From: Halieaceae bacterium | GTDB taxonomy: Bacteria; Pseudomonadota; Gammaproteobacteria; Pseudomonadales; Halieaceae | Length of the DNA stretch: 48,037 nt | Reading direction: 5' to 3' | NCBI GenBank assembly: GCA_024640505.1 | Contig: JAHEEV010000009.1 | Location: 18,017 to 66,053 of the forward strand | Shown: positions 1 through 8,747 of the stretch, in pieces | Numbering within the stretch: position 1 is the stretch's first letter | Layout: every line of letters begins with the position of its first letter | The notes under the pieces: model-generated | What the model was told of the DNA's origin: nothing | What the model saw: the letters and a program-made list of their open reading frames with translations, nothing else | Databases searched by the model: none | Position numbers and translations under genes: made by a program

Positions 1-1
1 C

Positions 2-1189
2 CTCGAGCAGGGTGTGGAAGCGGGGCTGGAGAGTGGCCTTGAGGAAACCGTTGCCGATGCGGCCGAGGAGAAGCTGGAGAGCGAGATCGACGAGATCCTC
101 GAGCGGATCGAGAGTGATTTCGAGGTCGATGAAGGCAGGATCCAGAAGGGCCAGTGGCTGGTCATGGCCGAACCCGAGGTCTTCGAGCAACTGGCGAAAG
201 AGGGTTATCTTTTCGATACGGTTACCGAACTTCCGGGTATGGGGTTGCGTCTTGCGGAAGTTGCGGCCCCGTCAAGTTTTGACATCAGCGCGGTGCGACA
301 GGGCGTCGTCGATGTGGTCGGCAGTGACCGGGCGGAGGTCGATCTTAACCACATCTACACAGCGGGTAACCCCGACTCATCTGCCGAATCGGATCAGGGC
401 GTGCAGCCCAGGGTTGCGATGCCACTGCCTGCCGATGCAGATCAGCTTCCCCTGCGCATCGGCATGATCGACAGCCAGGTGGATGTTACACACCCCGCTC
501 TGCGCAGCGCCCACATCTCCAGCAAATCCTTTGCTCCCGCCGGCTCAGTGCTGCCTGAATTTCACGGGACAGCCGTCGCTTCGATCATCGCGGCCAGCGA
601 CACGGACTTCCGTGGGCTGGCGCCGAATGCGGAGCTGTATGCTGCCGCGGTATTCGAGCAGGACGCTGTACGTGGCGAGATTGCGAGTACCGTCAGCCTG
701 GTCAGGGCACTGGACTGGCTGATCTCCTCCGGCGTCGATGTGGTCAACATCAGTCTTGCCGGTCCGCCCAACCGCTTGCTGGAAACAGCGCTCAAGCGGG
801 CGGCTGAGCATGATGTGATGATCCTTGCAGCTGCCGGCAATGGCGGGCCCGTAGCCCAGCCGATGTATCCGGCGGCCTACGATTCGGTCGTGGCGGTGAC
901 CGCCGTGGATGCGGCTGGGCAGGTTTTTCGGCTGGCCAACCGTGGCAAGTACCTGGATCTGTCCGCCCCGGGCGTCGGCATGCTGCATGCCAGGGCGGGT
1001 GGTGGCTACACTGCCTCGTCCGGAACATCCTTCGCCGTGCCGTTTGCGGCCACTGCTGCCGCGCGATTGCGCCAACTGCAACCGGGACAGGATGTGCTGA
1101 AGCTGCTGATCGAATCGGCCAAGGATCTCGGCCCACCCGGGCGTGACGATATTTACGGTTATGGCCTGGTGCGCCCCGCCAATTCCTGA
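2..1189 (+). CDS. S8 family serine peptidase (subtilase), 5' partial
   Basis: Subtilisin-type protease. Numbering from the GTG at 14, the catalytic triad is visible: Asp153 in GMIDSQVD, His184 in FHGTAVAS, Ser339 in SSGTSFAVP, with the oxyanion Asn276 in AAAGNGG. About 140 residues precede the catalytic domain; the first 45 are acidic and helical (possible coiled coil) and the rest resembles a subtilase propeptide-like lead-in. The reading frame stays open to the left edge of the window, so the true start is probably upstream and GTG 14 is only the first possible start seen. No signal peptide is visible in what remains. The protein ends shortly after the catalytic Ser subdomain, so it has no C-terminal extension. 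Fold and active site are certain; substrate and location are unknown. Confidence 0.9.
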   Translation, partial: LEQGVEAGLESGLEETVADAAEEKLESEIDEILERIESDFEVDEGRIQKGQWLVMAEPEVFEQLAKEGYLFDTVTELPGMGLRLAEVAAPSSFDISAVRQGVVDVVGSDRAEVDLNHIYTAGNPDSSAESDQGVQPRVAMPLPADADQLPLRIGMIDSQVDVTHPALRSAHISSKSFAPAGSVLPEFHGTAVASIIAASDTDFRGLAPNAELYAAAVFEQDAVRGEIASTVSLVRALDWLISSGVDVVNISLAGPPNRLLETALKRAAEHDVMILAAAGNGGPVAQPMYPAAYDSVVAVTAVDAAGQVFRLANRGKYLDLSAPGVGMLHARAGGGYTASSGTSFAVPFAATAAARLRQLQPGQDVLKLLIESAKDLGPPGRDDIYGYGLVRPANS

Positions 1190-1192
1190 CTA

Positions 1193-1254
1193 CGAGCGCC
1201 TGCTAGCCAGCGCCTCATTACCAGCGCCTCATTACCAGCGCCTGCTTACCAGCG
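1193..1254. repeat. 14-bp tandem repeat across the end of the barrel gene
   Basis: The unit CCAGCGCCTCATTA occurs exactly at 1207-1220 and 1221-1234. A variant with CTGCTTA follows at 1235-1248, then a partial unit CCAGCG, with a degenerate copy just before (AGCGCCTGCTAG). The third unit supplies the TAA stop codon (minus strand) of the outer-membrane barrel gene. Stops therefore recur in the array, and slippage here would leave the encoded C-terminus unchanged. Confidence 0.85.
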
Positions 1255-2247
1255 GTAGATGAATCGCGTGCCCAGAATATTCTGAATGTAGTCGACGGGT
1301 TCGTAGTTCGAGTCGTAGTCGGCATAACTGTAATAGAACTGCATTGAGCCGCCGGCCCAGACCGGGATTTCATAGTCTGCACGCCACCGGTGGCGCTGGT
1401 CGTGGCGCTTCTCGCCAATGCTCTGGTTTACGCTGCTGTAATCGCGATCCTCATAACGCCACGCCAGCTCCAGCTTGGTCATCCTCGAAAACAGTTCGAA
1501 TCGCTGGATATAGCGCAGTTTCAAACCCTGAGACTGGTAATCGAGGCTGTCTTCGACGGCGTCCTCGTCCCGGTATCGATACCCCAGGTTGAAGTAGGTG
1601 CGCAGGCCCCGCAGGAAGTAGTAAAGATCACCCTCGCCGGAATGGGTCTTGGCATCCCGCTCGGGGCTGTTTTCGATGGACTTGTCGGAATAAACGTAGG
1701 CACCGCGGGCGTACCACTTGCGTGATATGAATCCCGAGAGGGCAGGTGAAATTCGGTACAGCTCCAGGAATTTCTCATTGTCCAGCCGGGAATGGATATA
1801 GAACGCGGTCAGGTTGGAATCGATTTTGTCCAGGTCGAGCGCAAAGTCAGCGCCCAGGACGTGAGTCTGGCGGTTTACCTCGGAAAACTCCCGGTAGTCG
1901 CTCCGGCTATAATCATAGGTCAACGCCAGTTCCGTTTTCCCGGTGAGTTGTTGCTGGACACCCACGCCCAGGTCTGTGGTAAGCGCATAATCACTCTGGC
2001 TGCTAGCCTGATCCACTTCTTCCACCGACACGTTGCTGTCGTACTCGGCGCCTATCGCAAGATTGGCGGAAAATTCAGGCCCGGTGGCGGGGCTGGCCGG
2101 TTCGTCCGCGGCATAAGCGGATGGCACCATCATGGCCAGGGGAACGGCCCAGATCAGGGTTAGGTATGCTGTCAGGCACAGCAAACCTGGCCGGCCTTCG
2201 GCACCCGTTTGCGGTATTGAAGATCCGGGTTTGCTGCGAGAGGTCAA
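1246..2247 (-). CDS. outer-membrane beta-barrel protein
   Basis: A 333-residue protein with an N-terminal hydrophobic export segment (about residues 22-47, ending in AYAADEP). After that come alternating amphipathic strands rich in Tyr, Asp and Arg (for example LALTYDYSRSDY, FNLGYRYRDED, MQFYYSYADYDSNY). The chain ends in FIYRW, a terminal aromatic residue as in BamA-assembled barrels. It resembles the C-terminal barrel of surface-lipoprotein assembly modifiers or exopolysaccharide-export barrels, but has no TPR domain, so I do not name a family. It converges on the subtilase gene with only a short repeat array between them, and its upstream region is shared with the divergent CBS gene. Export and barrel fold are well supported; cargo is unknown. 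Confidence 0.75.
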   Translation of the reverse strand: MTSRSKPGSSIPQTGAEGRPGLLCLTAYLTLIWAVPLAMMVPSAYAADEPASPATGPEFSANLAIGAEYDSNVSVEEVDQASSQSDYALTTDLGVGVQQQLTGKTELALTYDYSRSDYREFSEVNRQTHVLGADFALDLDKIDSNLTAFYIHSRLDNEKFLELYRISPALSGFISRKWYARGAYVYSDKSIENSPERDAKTHSGEGDLYYFLRGLRTYFNLGYRYRDEDAVEDSLDYQSQGLKLRYIQRFELFSRMTKLELAWRYEDRDYSSVNQSIGEKRHDQRHRWRADYEIPVWAGGSMQFYYSYADYDSNYEPVDYIQNILGTRFIYRW

Positions 2248-2510
2248 GAGGCCATGGTCCGGAGATTACTGCAGAGATGGTTCGATGCTGTCACGGTTTG
2301 ATAACTTCTACCCTGTGGTCGCCTGTTACGGGGTGCAGCTGGCGCCACCCTCTCCCGTATGCGCCATTGTAACCGAAGTGGCATCCCCCGCCATATTCGC
2401 CCGCCGTCGTTCTCTGCTAACATAATGCTTCGGGGATTCCTTTCCGGTGCAGATGGCCCGGGTGAAGCTGCGGGTCCCGGTGAATCAGCCATTTTATGCG
2501 GGAAGCCAAC

Positions 2511-2942
2511 ATGCCTCAGCCCTCCACGATCAATGATTGTATGCGACGCAAGCCCATGACCATCCATGTTGATGCCAACCTGGTGGAGGCCATCGAGATC
2601 ATCGTCGAATACAAACTGACCGGTCTCACCGTGACGGATAGCGATGGCCATCCCGTGGGAATCCTCTCCGAGCTGGATTGTATGCAGGCGATCCTGACCG
2701 CCATTTATAATGACGGGGATCCGGAGCATGCCATGGTGCGAAATGCCATGTGCGATGAACTCAATGTCTGCAAACCCACGGATAGTATCGTTGAGGTCGC
2801 GCAAGCCATGCTCAGCACCCGCCAACGCCGCCGCCCTGTAATCGAGGACGGTAAACTGGTGGGTCAGGTCAGTTCCAGCAACATCCTCTGGGCACTGATG
2901 GAGCACTCCCGGCGGAAAGTCTACGCCGGTCGCAAGAAGTAG
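2511..2942 (+). CDS. CBS-domain protein (two CBS repeats)
   Basis: A 143-residue protein made almost entirely of a CBS pair: repeat one at about residues 8-65 (CMRRKPMTIHVDANLVEAIE...GILSELDCM) and repeat two at about 75-130 (ELNVCKPTDSIVEVAQAML...VGQVSSSNIL). CBS pairs usually bind adenosine nucleotides or regulate partner proteins. I chose the ATG at 2511 because GGGAAG lies at suitable spacing; an in-frame ATG at 2496 would add five residues. The C-terminus is basic (SRRKVYAGRKK). It stands between a divergent barrel gene and the lipase gene, 13 bases upstream of the latter. The ligand is not predictable from sequence. Confidence 0.85.
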   Translation: MPQPSTINDCMRRKPMTIHVDANLVEAIEIIVEYKLTGLTVTDSDGHPVGILSELDCMQAILTAIYNDGDPEHAMVRNAMCDELNVCKPTDSIVEVAQAMLSTRQRRRPVIEDGKLVGQVSSSNILWALMEHSRRKVYAGRKK

Positions 2943-2955
2943 TTTTCCCGCCGCT

Positions 2956-3720
2956 GTGCCTGCCAACCAAGCTCTAGCTGGGTCCCGGCGTGCGCATTGG
3001 ACGTGCGCCATGTGCTTGTTGCTTGTCGCATGTCGCATGCCCGGAGCACTGGCCGATATACCGCTGCGGCATGAGTCCTGTGTCATCCTGCTCCATGGCC
3101 TGTGGCGGACCGAGCTGTCGATGAAGGCCGTGGAGTGGAAACTGGGTGACTCCGGCTTTGAAGTGGTGAACCTGTCCTATCCCTCCCTCAGCCATCCCAT
3201 CGAGGAACTGGCTGTCATGGCGGTGGAAGAGGGGATGCGCGAGTGCCGGGAGCGTGGCATGGAGCGGATTCATTTTGTCACCCATTCGTTGGGGGGTATC
3301 CTCGTCCGGCAGTACCTTACCATAGGGGATATTCCCGGACTGGAACGGGTGGTGATGCTGGGCCCACCCAGCCAGGGAAGCCAGGTGGCGGACTTCGTTC
3401 ATTCATTCGAATTCCTGCATCCGCTGGAACCCGAGGCAATCGAACAACTCGGCACGGGCGAGGCCTCGATTCCCCGTCGACTGGGGGCGGCCAGGTTCGA
3501 GCTCGGTGTAATAGCCGGAACGGCCAATCGGCGCAGCCTGTTACCGGGGTTTCCCGATGAATCAGGAGATGGCACGGTCACGGTCGCGGAGACCGTGGTG
3601 CCCGGTATGCTGGATTTCCTGGAAATGCCGGTCAGCCACACGTTCATGATGTGGAACGACGACGTGATAGAGCAGGTGATCTACTTCCTGGACCACGGCT
3701 ACTTCGACCGCAGCGGATGA
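2956..3720 (+). CDS. exported lipase/esterase-like alpha/beta hydrolase
   Basis: Alpha/beta-hydrolase with an oxyanion-type HGLWR motif near residue 47, nucleophile Ser111 in THSLGGI, probable acid Asp205 in GDGTV and base His228 in VSHTF. This is the layout of the triacylglycerol-lipase/PGAP1-like group. The N-terminus has a hydrophobic stretch MCLLLVAC followed by GALAD. LVAC could be a lipobox (Cys26), or ALA-D a signal peptidase I site. The GTG at 2956 gives a normal signal-peptide n-region; an ATG at 3010 would start directly in the hydrophobic core and is less likely. The stop lies one base from the stop of the convergent LssY_C-like gene, so the two transcripts must overlap or end inside each other. 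Confidence 0.8.
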   Translation: MPANQALAGSRRAHWTCAMCLLLVACRMPGALADIPLRHESCVILLHGLWRTELSMKAVEWKLGDSGFEVVNLSYPSLSHPIEELAVMAVEEGMRECRERGMERIHFVTHSLGGILVRQYLTIGDIPGLERVVMLGPPSQGSQVADFVHSFEFLHPLEPEAIEQLGTGEASIPRRLGAARFELGVIAGTANRRSLLPGFPDESGDGTVTVAETVVPGMLDFLEMPVSHTFMMWNDDVIEQVIYFLDHGYFDRSG

Positions 3721-3721
3721 T

Positions 3722-4999
3722 TCAGGGGCCGGTCACACCGGTGGTGTAGGGTGACAGGTCGATGACATCGATTTCGTCCAGCCCCGTCGGCTCGCCCGTT
3801 ACCCACAGTACCACCCGCAGTCCATCGGTGAAGTAGGGATCGCCGGTCAGGTTGCCCCTGGGCTCGTCGTAGGGGGCAGCGCCGACGCCGCCCACGTAAC
3901 CGAAGCGCTTCAGCGACTGGGCATACGCCAGATCCTCCACCAGGAATTCGCGCGTCTCGTCAACCTCGGGGTCGATCTTGTGGGTGGTAATTGTTTTCCA
4001 GGTCAGGCGGACACCGATATCGCGGCTGATCTGACCGATCCACACCGGTGCCCCCTCGTAACGGAGCGGCGTAAGCCAGATACGCAGGTGATTGCGCTCG
4101 TTGATACTGGAGCGGGCCCGCTGCATCGCGGCGTCCTGAGGGCGGCCGAACACGTACAGCGCGCTCACGGGCGAGTAGCGGTAGGCTCCACCCGTCACTG
4201 CCGATGCCGCCGTTTTCACCAGTGAAGCGCCGTAAATGGTCTCGGTCTCGTCCCAGCCGGCACGCATAAACGCGTAGTACATGTCCTTGATTTCACCGAT
4301 GAACACCAGGTTCAGCGGATCGCCCTTGTTTTCGCCCTTCTTGTCCCTGACACAACAGGGCAGTGCCTCCAGTTCAGCGACCAGCTGTTCGAGGTTGACG
4401 TGTTTTATCTCGGATTCAGGGTACATGCCCTGAATGTCCACCTCATAGTGATCCAGCTTCAGGCCGGGAACCGGCACGAAGAAGCTCATCATGTGGGGCG
4501 GACCATCACCGATAACGTCTACATTGAAGGATTTGGTACCCTCGTCGACGCGGCTGAAAATATAGCCCGACTGGATGCTGTTCGGTGCCACAGTCAACCG
4601 GACAATACCCCGCCGTTCCATGTCTTCGCTCTGGCTTTCGTCGGCACGCGTCCTGACTCGGTTGGCCGTTTCGCGCGCTGTGAAATATCCCGAGTCGAGT
4701 CCCATGGGCGTCAGGATGACCGCATTTTCGCTGCTATTTTCAACCTGTACCCAGACAGGTTGAACGTTCCTGCTGTAAAGGTCGACACCGAATATTTTCC
4801 GGGTCTCATCCGCGCTTGGCACGGCAGTGGCAACCGTCAGGTTTCTGTCCGTTTGAATGTGCAGCCGGTCATTGGGTGGCGCGACCTGCTTGCCCTGAAA
4901 GAGCGCGCGTTCCTCCTGCGCGACCGCGACCATCGACAGCGTGATGACGGCCAGGAGTGGAAGCAGCCAAAGCCTTCCCCCGGGCAAGGATCTGCTCAT
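3722..4999 (-). CDS. LssY_C-domain-like exported protein, copy 2
   Basis: A 425-residue protein with a signal peptide (LLPLLAVITLSMVAVAQ). It is a clear paralogue of the upstream gene: both share the block TAVPSADET/TAVPDADET, then DLY...QPVWVQVEN/QPVWLKIEN, a Cys-Cys pair (ALPCCVRD versus LGCCATD), NLVFIGE/NIVLVGT, and a C-terminal YFTDG segment. The second half (GRPQDAAMQRARSSINERNH...PVWIGQISRDIGV) matches my memory of the LssY C-terminal domain, named from a Legionella secretion-linked locus. Its ATG overlaps the upstream stop by four bases (ATGA), implying translational coupling. Biochemical function is unknown; envelope location is inferred from the signal peptide and the neighbours. 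Confidence 0.7.
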   Translation of the reverse strand: MSRSLPGGRLWLLPLLAVITLSMVAVAQEERALFQGKQVAPPNDRLHIQTDRNLTVATAVPSADETRKIFGVDLYSRNVQPVWVQVENSSENAVILTPMGLDSGYFTARETANRVRTRADESQSEDMERRGIVRLTVAPNSIQSGYIFSRVDEGTKSFNVDVIGDGPPHMMSFFVPVPGLKLDHYEVDIQGMYPESEIKHVNLEQLVAELEALPCCVRDKKGENKGDPLNLVFIGEIKDMYYAFMRAGWDETETIYGASLVKTAASAVTGGAYRYSPVSALYVFGRPQDAAMQRARSSINERNHLRIWLTPLRYEGAPVWIGQISRDIGVRLTWKTITTHKIDPEVDETREFLVEDLAYAQSLKRFGYVGGVGAAPYDEPRGNLTGDPYFTDGLRVVLWVTGEPTGLDEIDVIDLSPYTTGVTGP

Positions 5000-6375
5000 G
5001 GGCCTGCCTCCTGTGCAGGACGACGGCGCTGGACTCCGTAAATGACCTCACCTTCATCCAGAGCCCGGGGTTCTTCAGACAGAAATACAACGGCTCTGAA
5101 GCCATCGGTGAAATAGACCGCGCCGCCAAAACTGGTGCGTGGGCTCTCCAGGGTTGATCTCCCGGCTCCGGACACGTAGCCGGCCTTGCGCAGCGAACCG
5201 TTATACCAGAGATTCTGGAACAGGAAACGCTGCGCGCTGTCGATATCGGCGGTCACACTTTCCCTCACAAAAAAAGACCGTAAAGCAGATTCATTTTCGG
5301 AACGTTGGGCAATCAGGTCGCCCAATGCGGAATCAGCCTTGGTCCAGTAGTAAACCTGCGCCACCCAGACCGGCTCCGATTCGACCCGCCAGGGGGCCAT
5401 CCACAGTTGCAGCTGTATGGTCTCGTTGCCGTCCTGGCGATATTTGCGGAAGATGGCATCGGGCGGCCGTCCCCTGAAGTGTTGTTTGCGGGCTCTGTCG
5501 GCGACGCCCTTGGCGCCTGATGTTTCCAGCCAATCGCCGCGCAGCATCGAGCGACGCACGGCGCGTCCGGTGCCGACCAGTACTATGTTGAAAGCGCCGC
5601 CTTCCAGTTCACCGCTCGGGTCTGTGGCACAGCAGCCCAGCTCACCTTCCAGCACAACCTTCAACTGTTGCGGGTTGAGCTGGCGGATTTCCGACTCACT
5701 GTAAAGCGTATCGAAATCCACGTTCATGAAGTCCGCCACAAAGCCGGGCAGCGGGACGAAGAAGGTAAAATCGTAAGCGGTCCCGTCGCTGAATACGTTC
5801 AGGTTGAAGCCCTTGGTGCCGGGGCGCAGATTGGTGAATACCAGGCCGCTGCGGGTCTCCCCGGCAGGGATACGTCGGGGCATACTGTTCTGGTAGAACC
5901 ACCGCTCCATATCCCGGTAGCCTTCGCCACTGAATTGCTTGCGGTTCATGTAGGCGACTTCTATCGGGGAGAAATAATTCCGGTCGACGCTCCAGGTCGT
6001 CATTCGCGCCGGGGAGGTGCCCCGGTTTTCAATTTTCAGCCAGACGGGCTGTATGCCCTGCGCGTAGAGATCCAGGCCAGTCAGGGCCTTCGTTTCATCC
6101 GCGTCGGGCACGGCTGTCGTTACCATCAGGTGGCCTTCCTGCTGGCTGACAGATCGGTCGAGAAAACCGGCGGATTCTACAGCGACGCCCTGGTAGGGGC
6201 GGCTGGCGCAGGCGGTCAGCAGGAACGCCAGCAACCCGAGCAACGTGGCGACTCTGTAACGGGCCGGACCGTGAAGGGAAGATCGCGGCACTATCACACC
6301 GGGGGCGAACAAGGCGCCACGGGTTGATTCCCGTGACCTGGTCAAAGATATCCCAACCGTCTCGCTAGTCGTCAT
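4996..6375 (-). CDS. LssY_C-domain-like lipoprotein, copy 1
   Basis: A 459-residue protein whose hydrophobic segment ends in a lipobox, LLTAC at about residues 52-56. That leaves a long n-region of about 40 residues if the first ATG is used, so an internal start is possible, although no strong ribosome site picks one. It is paralogous to the downstream gene along most of its length. The C-terminal half carries GRPPDAIFRKYRQD, QLQLWMAP, PVWVAQVYYW and YFTDGF, as in copy 2. The ionic RDIG-type motif of copy 2 is replaced by TKADSALGD, so copy 1 looks more diverged. It starts seven bases after the ClsC-like gene and overlaps copy 2 by four bases. The three form one minus-strand transcription unit. 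Confidence 0.7.
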   Translation of the reverse strand: MTTSETVGISLTRSRESTRGALFAPGVIVPRSSLHGPARYRVATLLGLLAFLLTACASRPYQGVAVESAGFLDRSVSQQEGHLMVTTAVPDADETKALTGLDLYAQGIQPVWLKIENRGTSPARMTTWSVDRNYFSPIEVAYMNRKQFSGEGYRDMERWFYQNSMPRRIPAGETRSGLVFTNLRPGTKGFNLNVFSDGTAYDFTFFVPLPGFVADFMNVDFDTLYSESEIRQLNPQQLKVVLEGELGCCATDPSGELEGGAFNIVLVGTGRAVRRSMLRGDWLETSGAKGVADRARKQHFRGRPPDAIFRKYRQDGNETIQLQLWMAPWRVESEPVWVAQVYYWTKADSALGDLIAQRSENESALRSFFVRESVTADIDSAQRFLFQNLWYNGSLRKAGYVSGAGRSTLESPRTSFGGAVYFTDGFRAVVFLSEEPRALDEGEVIYGVQRRRPAQEAGP

Positions 6376-6382
6376 ATAAGGC

Positions 6383-7954
6383 TCAGTACTGATCTTTGGG
6401 GCCGAGCTTCATCAGCACGTTCATGACTCGCTGCATGCCATCCCGGGCGGGTTGCGTGGTTGTGGTTTCCTCGCTGTTCTGCCAGAAGACGTCGCCGTCT
6501 TCATCCAGTTGCACATGCCAGGAATTTTCTCCCTGCATGTTCCGCTCAATGATTTTCGCCAGATCCTCCGCCAGTTCCGGAGAATCAACGAATGCGCCCA
6601 TCTCGGTATTGATTTGGGCCGAGCGAGGATCGAGATTCATGGAGCCTATGAACGCATACCGCCGATCCACCACGGCACACTTGCTGTGCAGGCCACTGAA
6701 TTCGGCGCTGATCGGCGCGACATCCACGACCGTTTGTTGAATTGCGGGATCCGAACGAAACTCGTGCAGCTCGACGCCGGCGCGAATGAAGTCATCCCGC
6801 CAGGGCTCGTAATGGCTGTTGACCGCGGGTACGTCATGTGAGGCCAGGGAGTTGGTGAGCATGCCGACCTTTACACCCTTTGCGGTCAGCCCCTGCATGA
6901 AGTCCACGGCCTGCTGGGAGGGGATGATGTAGGCGTTCTGGACCAGCAGCTCTTTCTCGGCGAGTTTGAAAAAATTGAACATGCTGGATATGACACTCTG
7001 GTCGATCTGTTCCTCTGTGGCTTCATCGTATACCAGTTGACTGCGGCCGATGCGGAGCTCACCGGCATAGGCTTGCACCTGCGCTGACCAATCCTGTGGC
7101 TTGCGCGGAAAGGAGGACAACTCGGGTGCGGTCGCAACTTTGGACCGGATGTTACGCCACTGCTCCTGTGCGGAGGCCTGATCGGGCTCTGTGGTGAGAT
7201 TGTCGGCTGACACGACCCACTTGCTGTTCCAGAATTTGTCGAACATGGCGTTCGACTGCTGCGCAATGTGGCCGATTCCGAACAGGTCCGTATCGTGAAA
7301 ATTGTAGATTTCGTTGAGGCCGAAATAGTGATCCCCGATATTGCGACCGCCAATGATCACTGCCCGGCCGTCCACGATCATCAGTTTGTCATGCATACGG
7401 GTGTTCAGTCGCTCCATTTCTGCGACCATCTCACCGAGTCGGTCAGCCATGGTGCTGCGGGACTTCCAGGGGTTGAAGATGCGAAATTCGATATTGGGCT
7501 GGGCATGCATATTGGCGATGAACTGGTCGTGGCCATGCAGGATCAGGTCGTCGACGATGAGCCGGACTCTCACACCCCGGTCAATCGCGGCCAGTATGGC
7601 CCGTTCCAGAAGCAGAAAACCACTGAAGTCGGGATACCAGAGATAGGTCTGGATATCGAGTGACGTCGTTGCGGAATCTATCAGGGCGAGGCGCCAGTAG
7701 AGCCCGTCGCGACTGCTGTCCAGAACGCGGAAACCGGAGTATTCCTCACCGTGCTCGGACTGGATGGTCGCGGCAAGATCTGCCAGCAGGCCGGTGGTCG
7801 CGGGTGGCTGGGCGAAGCTGTCTGCCTGCTGCTGGATTTCGTCCTTGAGGCTGGCGCTGCTGCACCCCGTCAGAAAGGCCAGAATAAGAACGAAGAGTGA
7901 TGCGAACGGTAGGCGGGCCCTGCCTCTCTTGTGTACAGCCGGACATTTGCTCAC
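6383..7954 (-). CDS. phospholipase D/cardiolipin synthase-like lipoprotein (ClsC type)
   Basis: A 523-residue phospholipase D superfamily protein with both HKD motifs: His188-x-Lys190-x4-Asp195 in RMHDKLMIVDG, followed by GGRNIGDHYF, and His423-x-Lys425-x4-Asp430 in LHSKCAVVDR, followed by GSMNLDPRS. The N-terminus has a signal with lipobox FLTGC (Cys31), so it is probably a periplasm-facing lipoprotein. Length, spacing and the GGRNIGD/GSMNLDPRS wording fit the ClsC (YmdC) branch, which makes cardiolipin by phosphatidyl transfer; other PLD-type hydrolases of similar layout exist. It is first in a three-gene minus-strand unit with the two LssY_C-like proteins. Confidence 0.87.
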   Translation of the reverse strand: MSKCPAVHKRGRARLPFASLFVLILAFLTGCSSASLKDEIQQQADSFAQPPATTGLLADLAATIQSEHGEEYSGFRVLDSSRDGLYWRLALIDSATTSLDIQTYLWYPDFSGFLLLERAILAAIDRGVRVRLIVDDLILHGHDQFIANMHAQPNIEFRIFNPWKSRSTMADRLGEMVAEMERLNTRMHDKLMIVDGRAVIIGGRNIGDHYFGLNEIYNFHDTDLFGIGHIAQQSNAMFDKFWNSKWVVSADNLTTEPDQASAQEQWRNIRSKVATAPELSSFPRKPQDWSAQVQAYAGELRIGRSQLVYDEATEEQIDQSVISSMFNFFKLAEKELLVQNAYIIPSQQAVDFMQGLTAKGVKVGMLTNSLASHDVPAVNSHYEPWRDDFIRAGVELHEFRSDPAIQQTVVDVAPISAEFSGLHSKCAVVDRRYAFIGSMNLDPRSAQINTEMGAFVDSPELAEDLAKIIERNMQGENSWHVQLDEDGDVFWQNSEETTTTQPARDGMQRVMNVLMKLGPKDQY

Positions 7955-8038
7955 GATTTTTTATCCTTATTTGAAACGGGCACGACTTACGAAATCAGTA
8001 GTAACAAACAGGGTGACCTGCGTCAATAGAATGGCCGA

Positions 8039-8629
8039 CTATCCGACGACTCCTGACGCGGGGCAATGTGACTGACTCCGTCGGCACGCCACCATATGCT
8101 CGACATTCCTCCCCGCGAGCCACCCCGGGTAACCGTAGGCGGCATACTCTCTTTCGCGACGTTCCCGGTCAGGGTCGGTTACCACGGTAATCGCGCCGAT
8201 GGTGTCAATATAGTCTTTGGGTAAATCGAACTCCAGGGCGCCTGCCATGACGTGGTGCCGGTACCAGCAGTAGGGCTGAAGCGTGTCGTCGATATCGGTG
8301 GCGTAGTAGGTGAGGGCATCGCTGCGGGTACCGTCGTATAGCGTCACGGTGACCCGCTTTTCCTCGTAGCCTGCGCCAAGGCCTTCGATCCGGTCCAGCA
8401 CTTTCTTGCCTGCCAGGGGCAGATCGAACAGGACGCCGACCAGGTGGCCAGGGCCGTTGGTAAAGTGAGCATCGCATTTTCCCGAGCCATCCCGGCCGCG
8501 TTTATGGAAGCGCAATTCGTGGCCCGGCAATTCAGCGCGGCCGATGGGCGACGCCTCAGGCACCCGGGCCTGCAGTCGGCGCAGGGACATGTTGGAGCCG
8601 TAGGCGAGGTAGCGTATCAATTCATTCAT
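8039..8629 (-). CDS. gamma-glutamylcyclotransferase-like (AIG2/GGCT) protein
   Basis: A 196-residue protein with the GGCT-fold signature YLAYGSNMS at residues 8-15, the substrate loop that binds the gamma-glutamyl group. A Glu in the catalytic position follows (Glu82 in LDRIEGLGAGYEE), and there is a YWCYRHH-like pocket region (PYCWYRHHVMAGALEF). Family members release 5-oxoproline from gamma-glutamyl compounds. Short 5' and 3' gaps show no operon partners: the neighbour downstream on this strand is the ClsC-like gene and the neighbour upstream is divergent. Substrate is not predictable. Confidence 0.85.
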   Translation of the reverse strand: MNELIRYLAYGSNMSLRRLQARVPEASPIGRAELPGHELRFHKRGRDGSGKCDAHFTNGPGHLVGVLFDLPLAGKKVLDRIEGLGAGYEEKRVTVTLYDGTRSDALTYYATDIDDTLQPYCWYRHHVMAGALEFDLPKDYIDTIGAITVVTDPDRERREREYAAYGYPGWLAGRNVEHMVACRRSQSHCPASGVVG

Positions 8630-8747
8630 GGGAGGGGATATTATCCTACCTGGATTGGGGTGGTAAACGATCGGGAATTGACCGGTTTGGTTTCCCGGTC
8701 GGTGATGCTACATTGGGCGGCTTCTGGCCACTGCGACAGGATGATAA

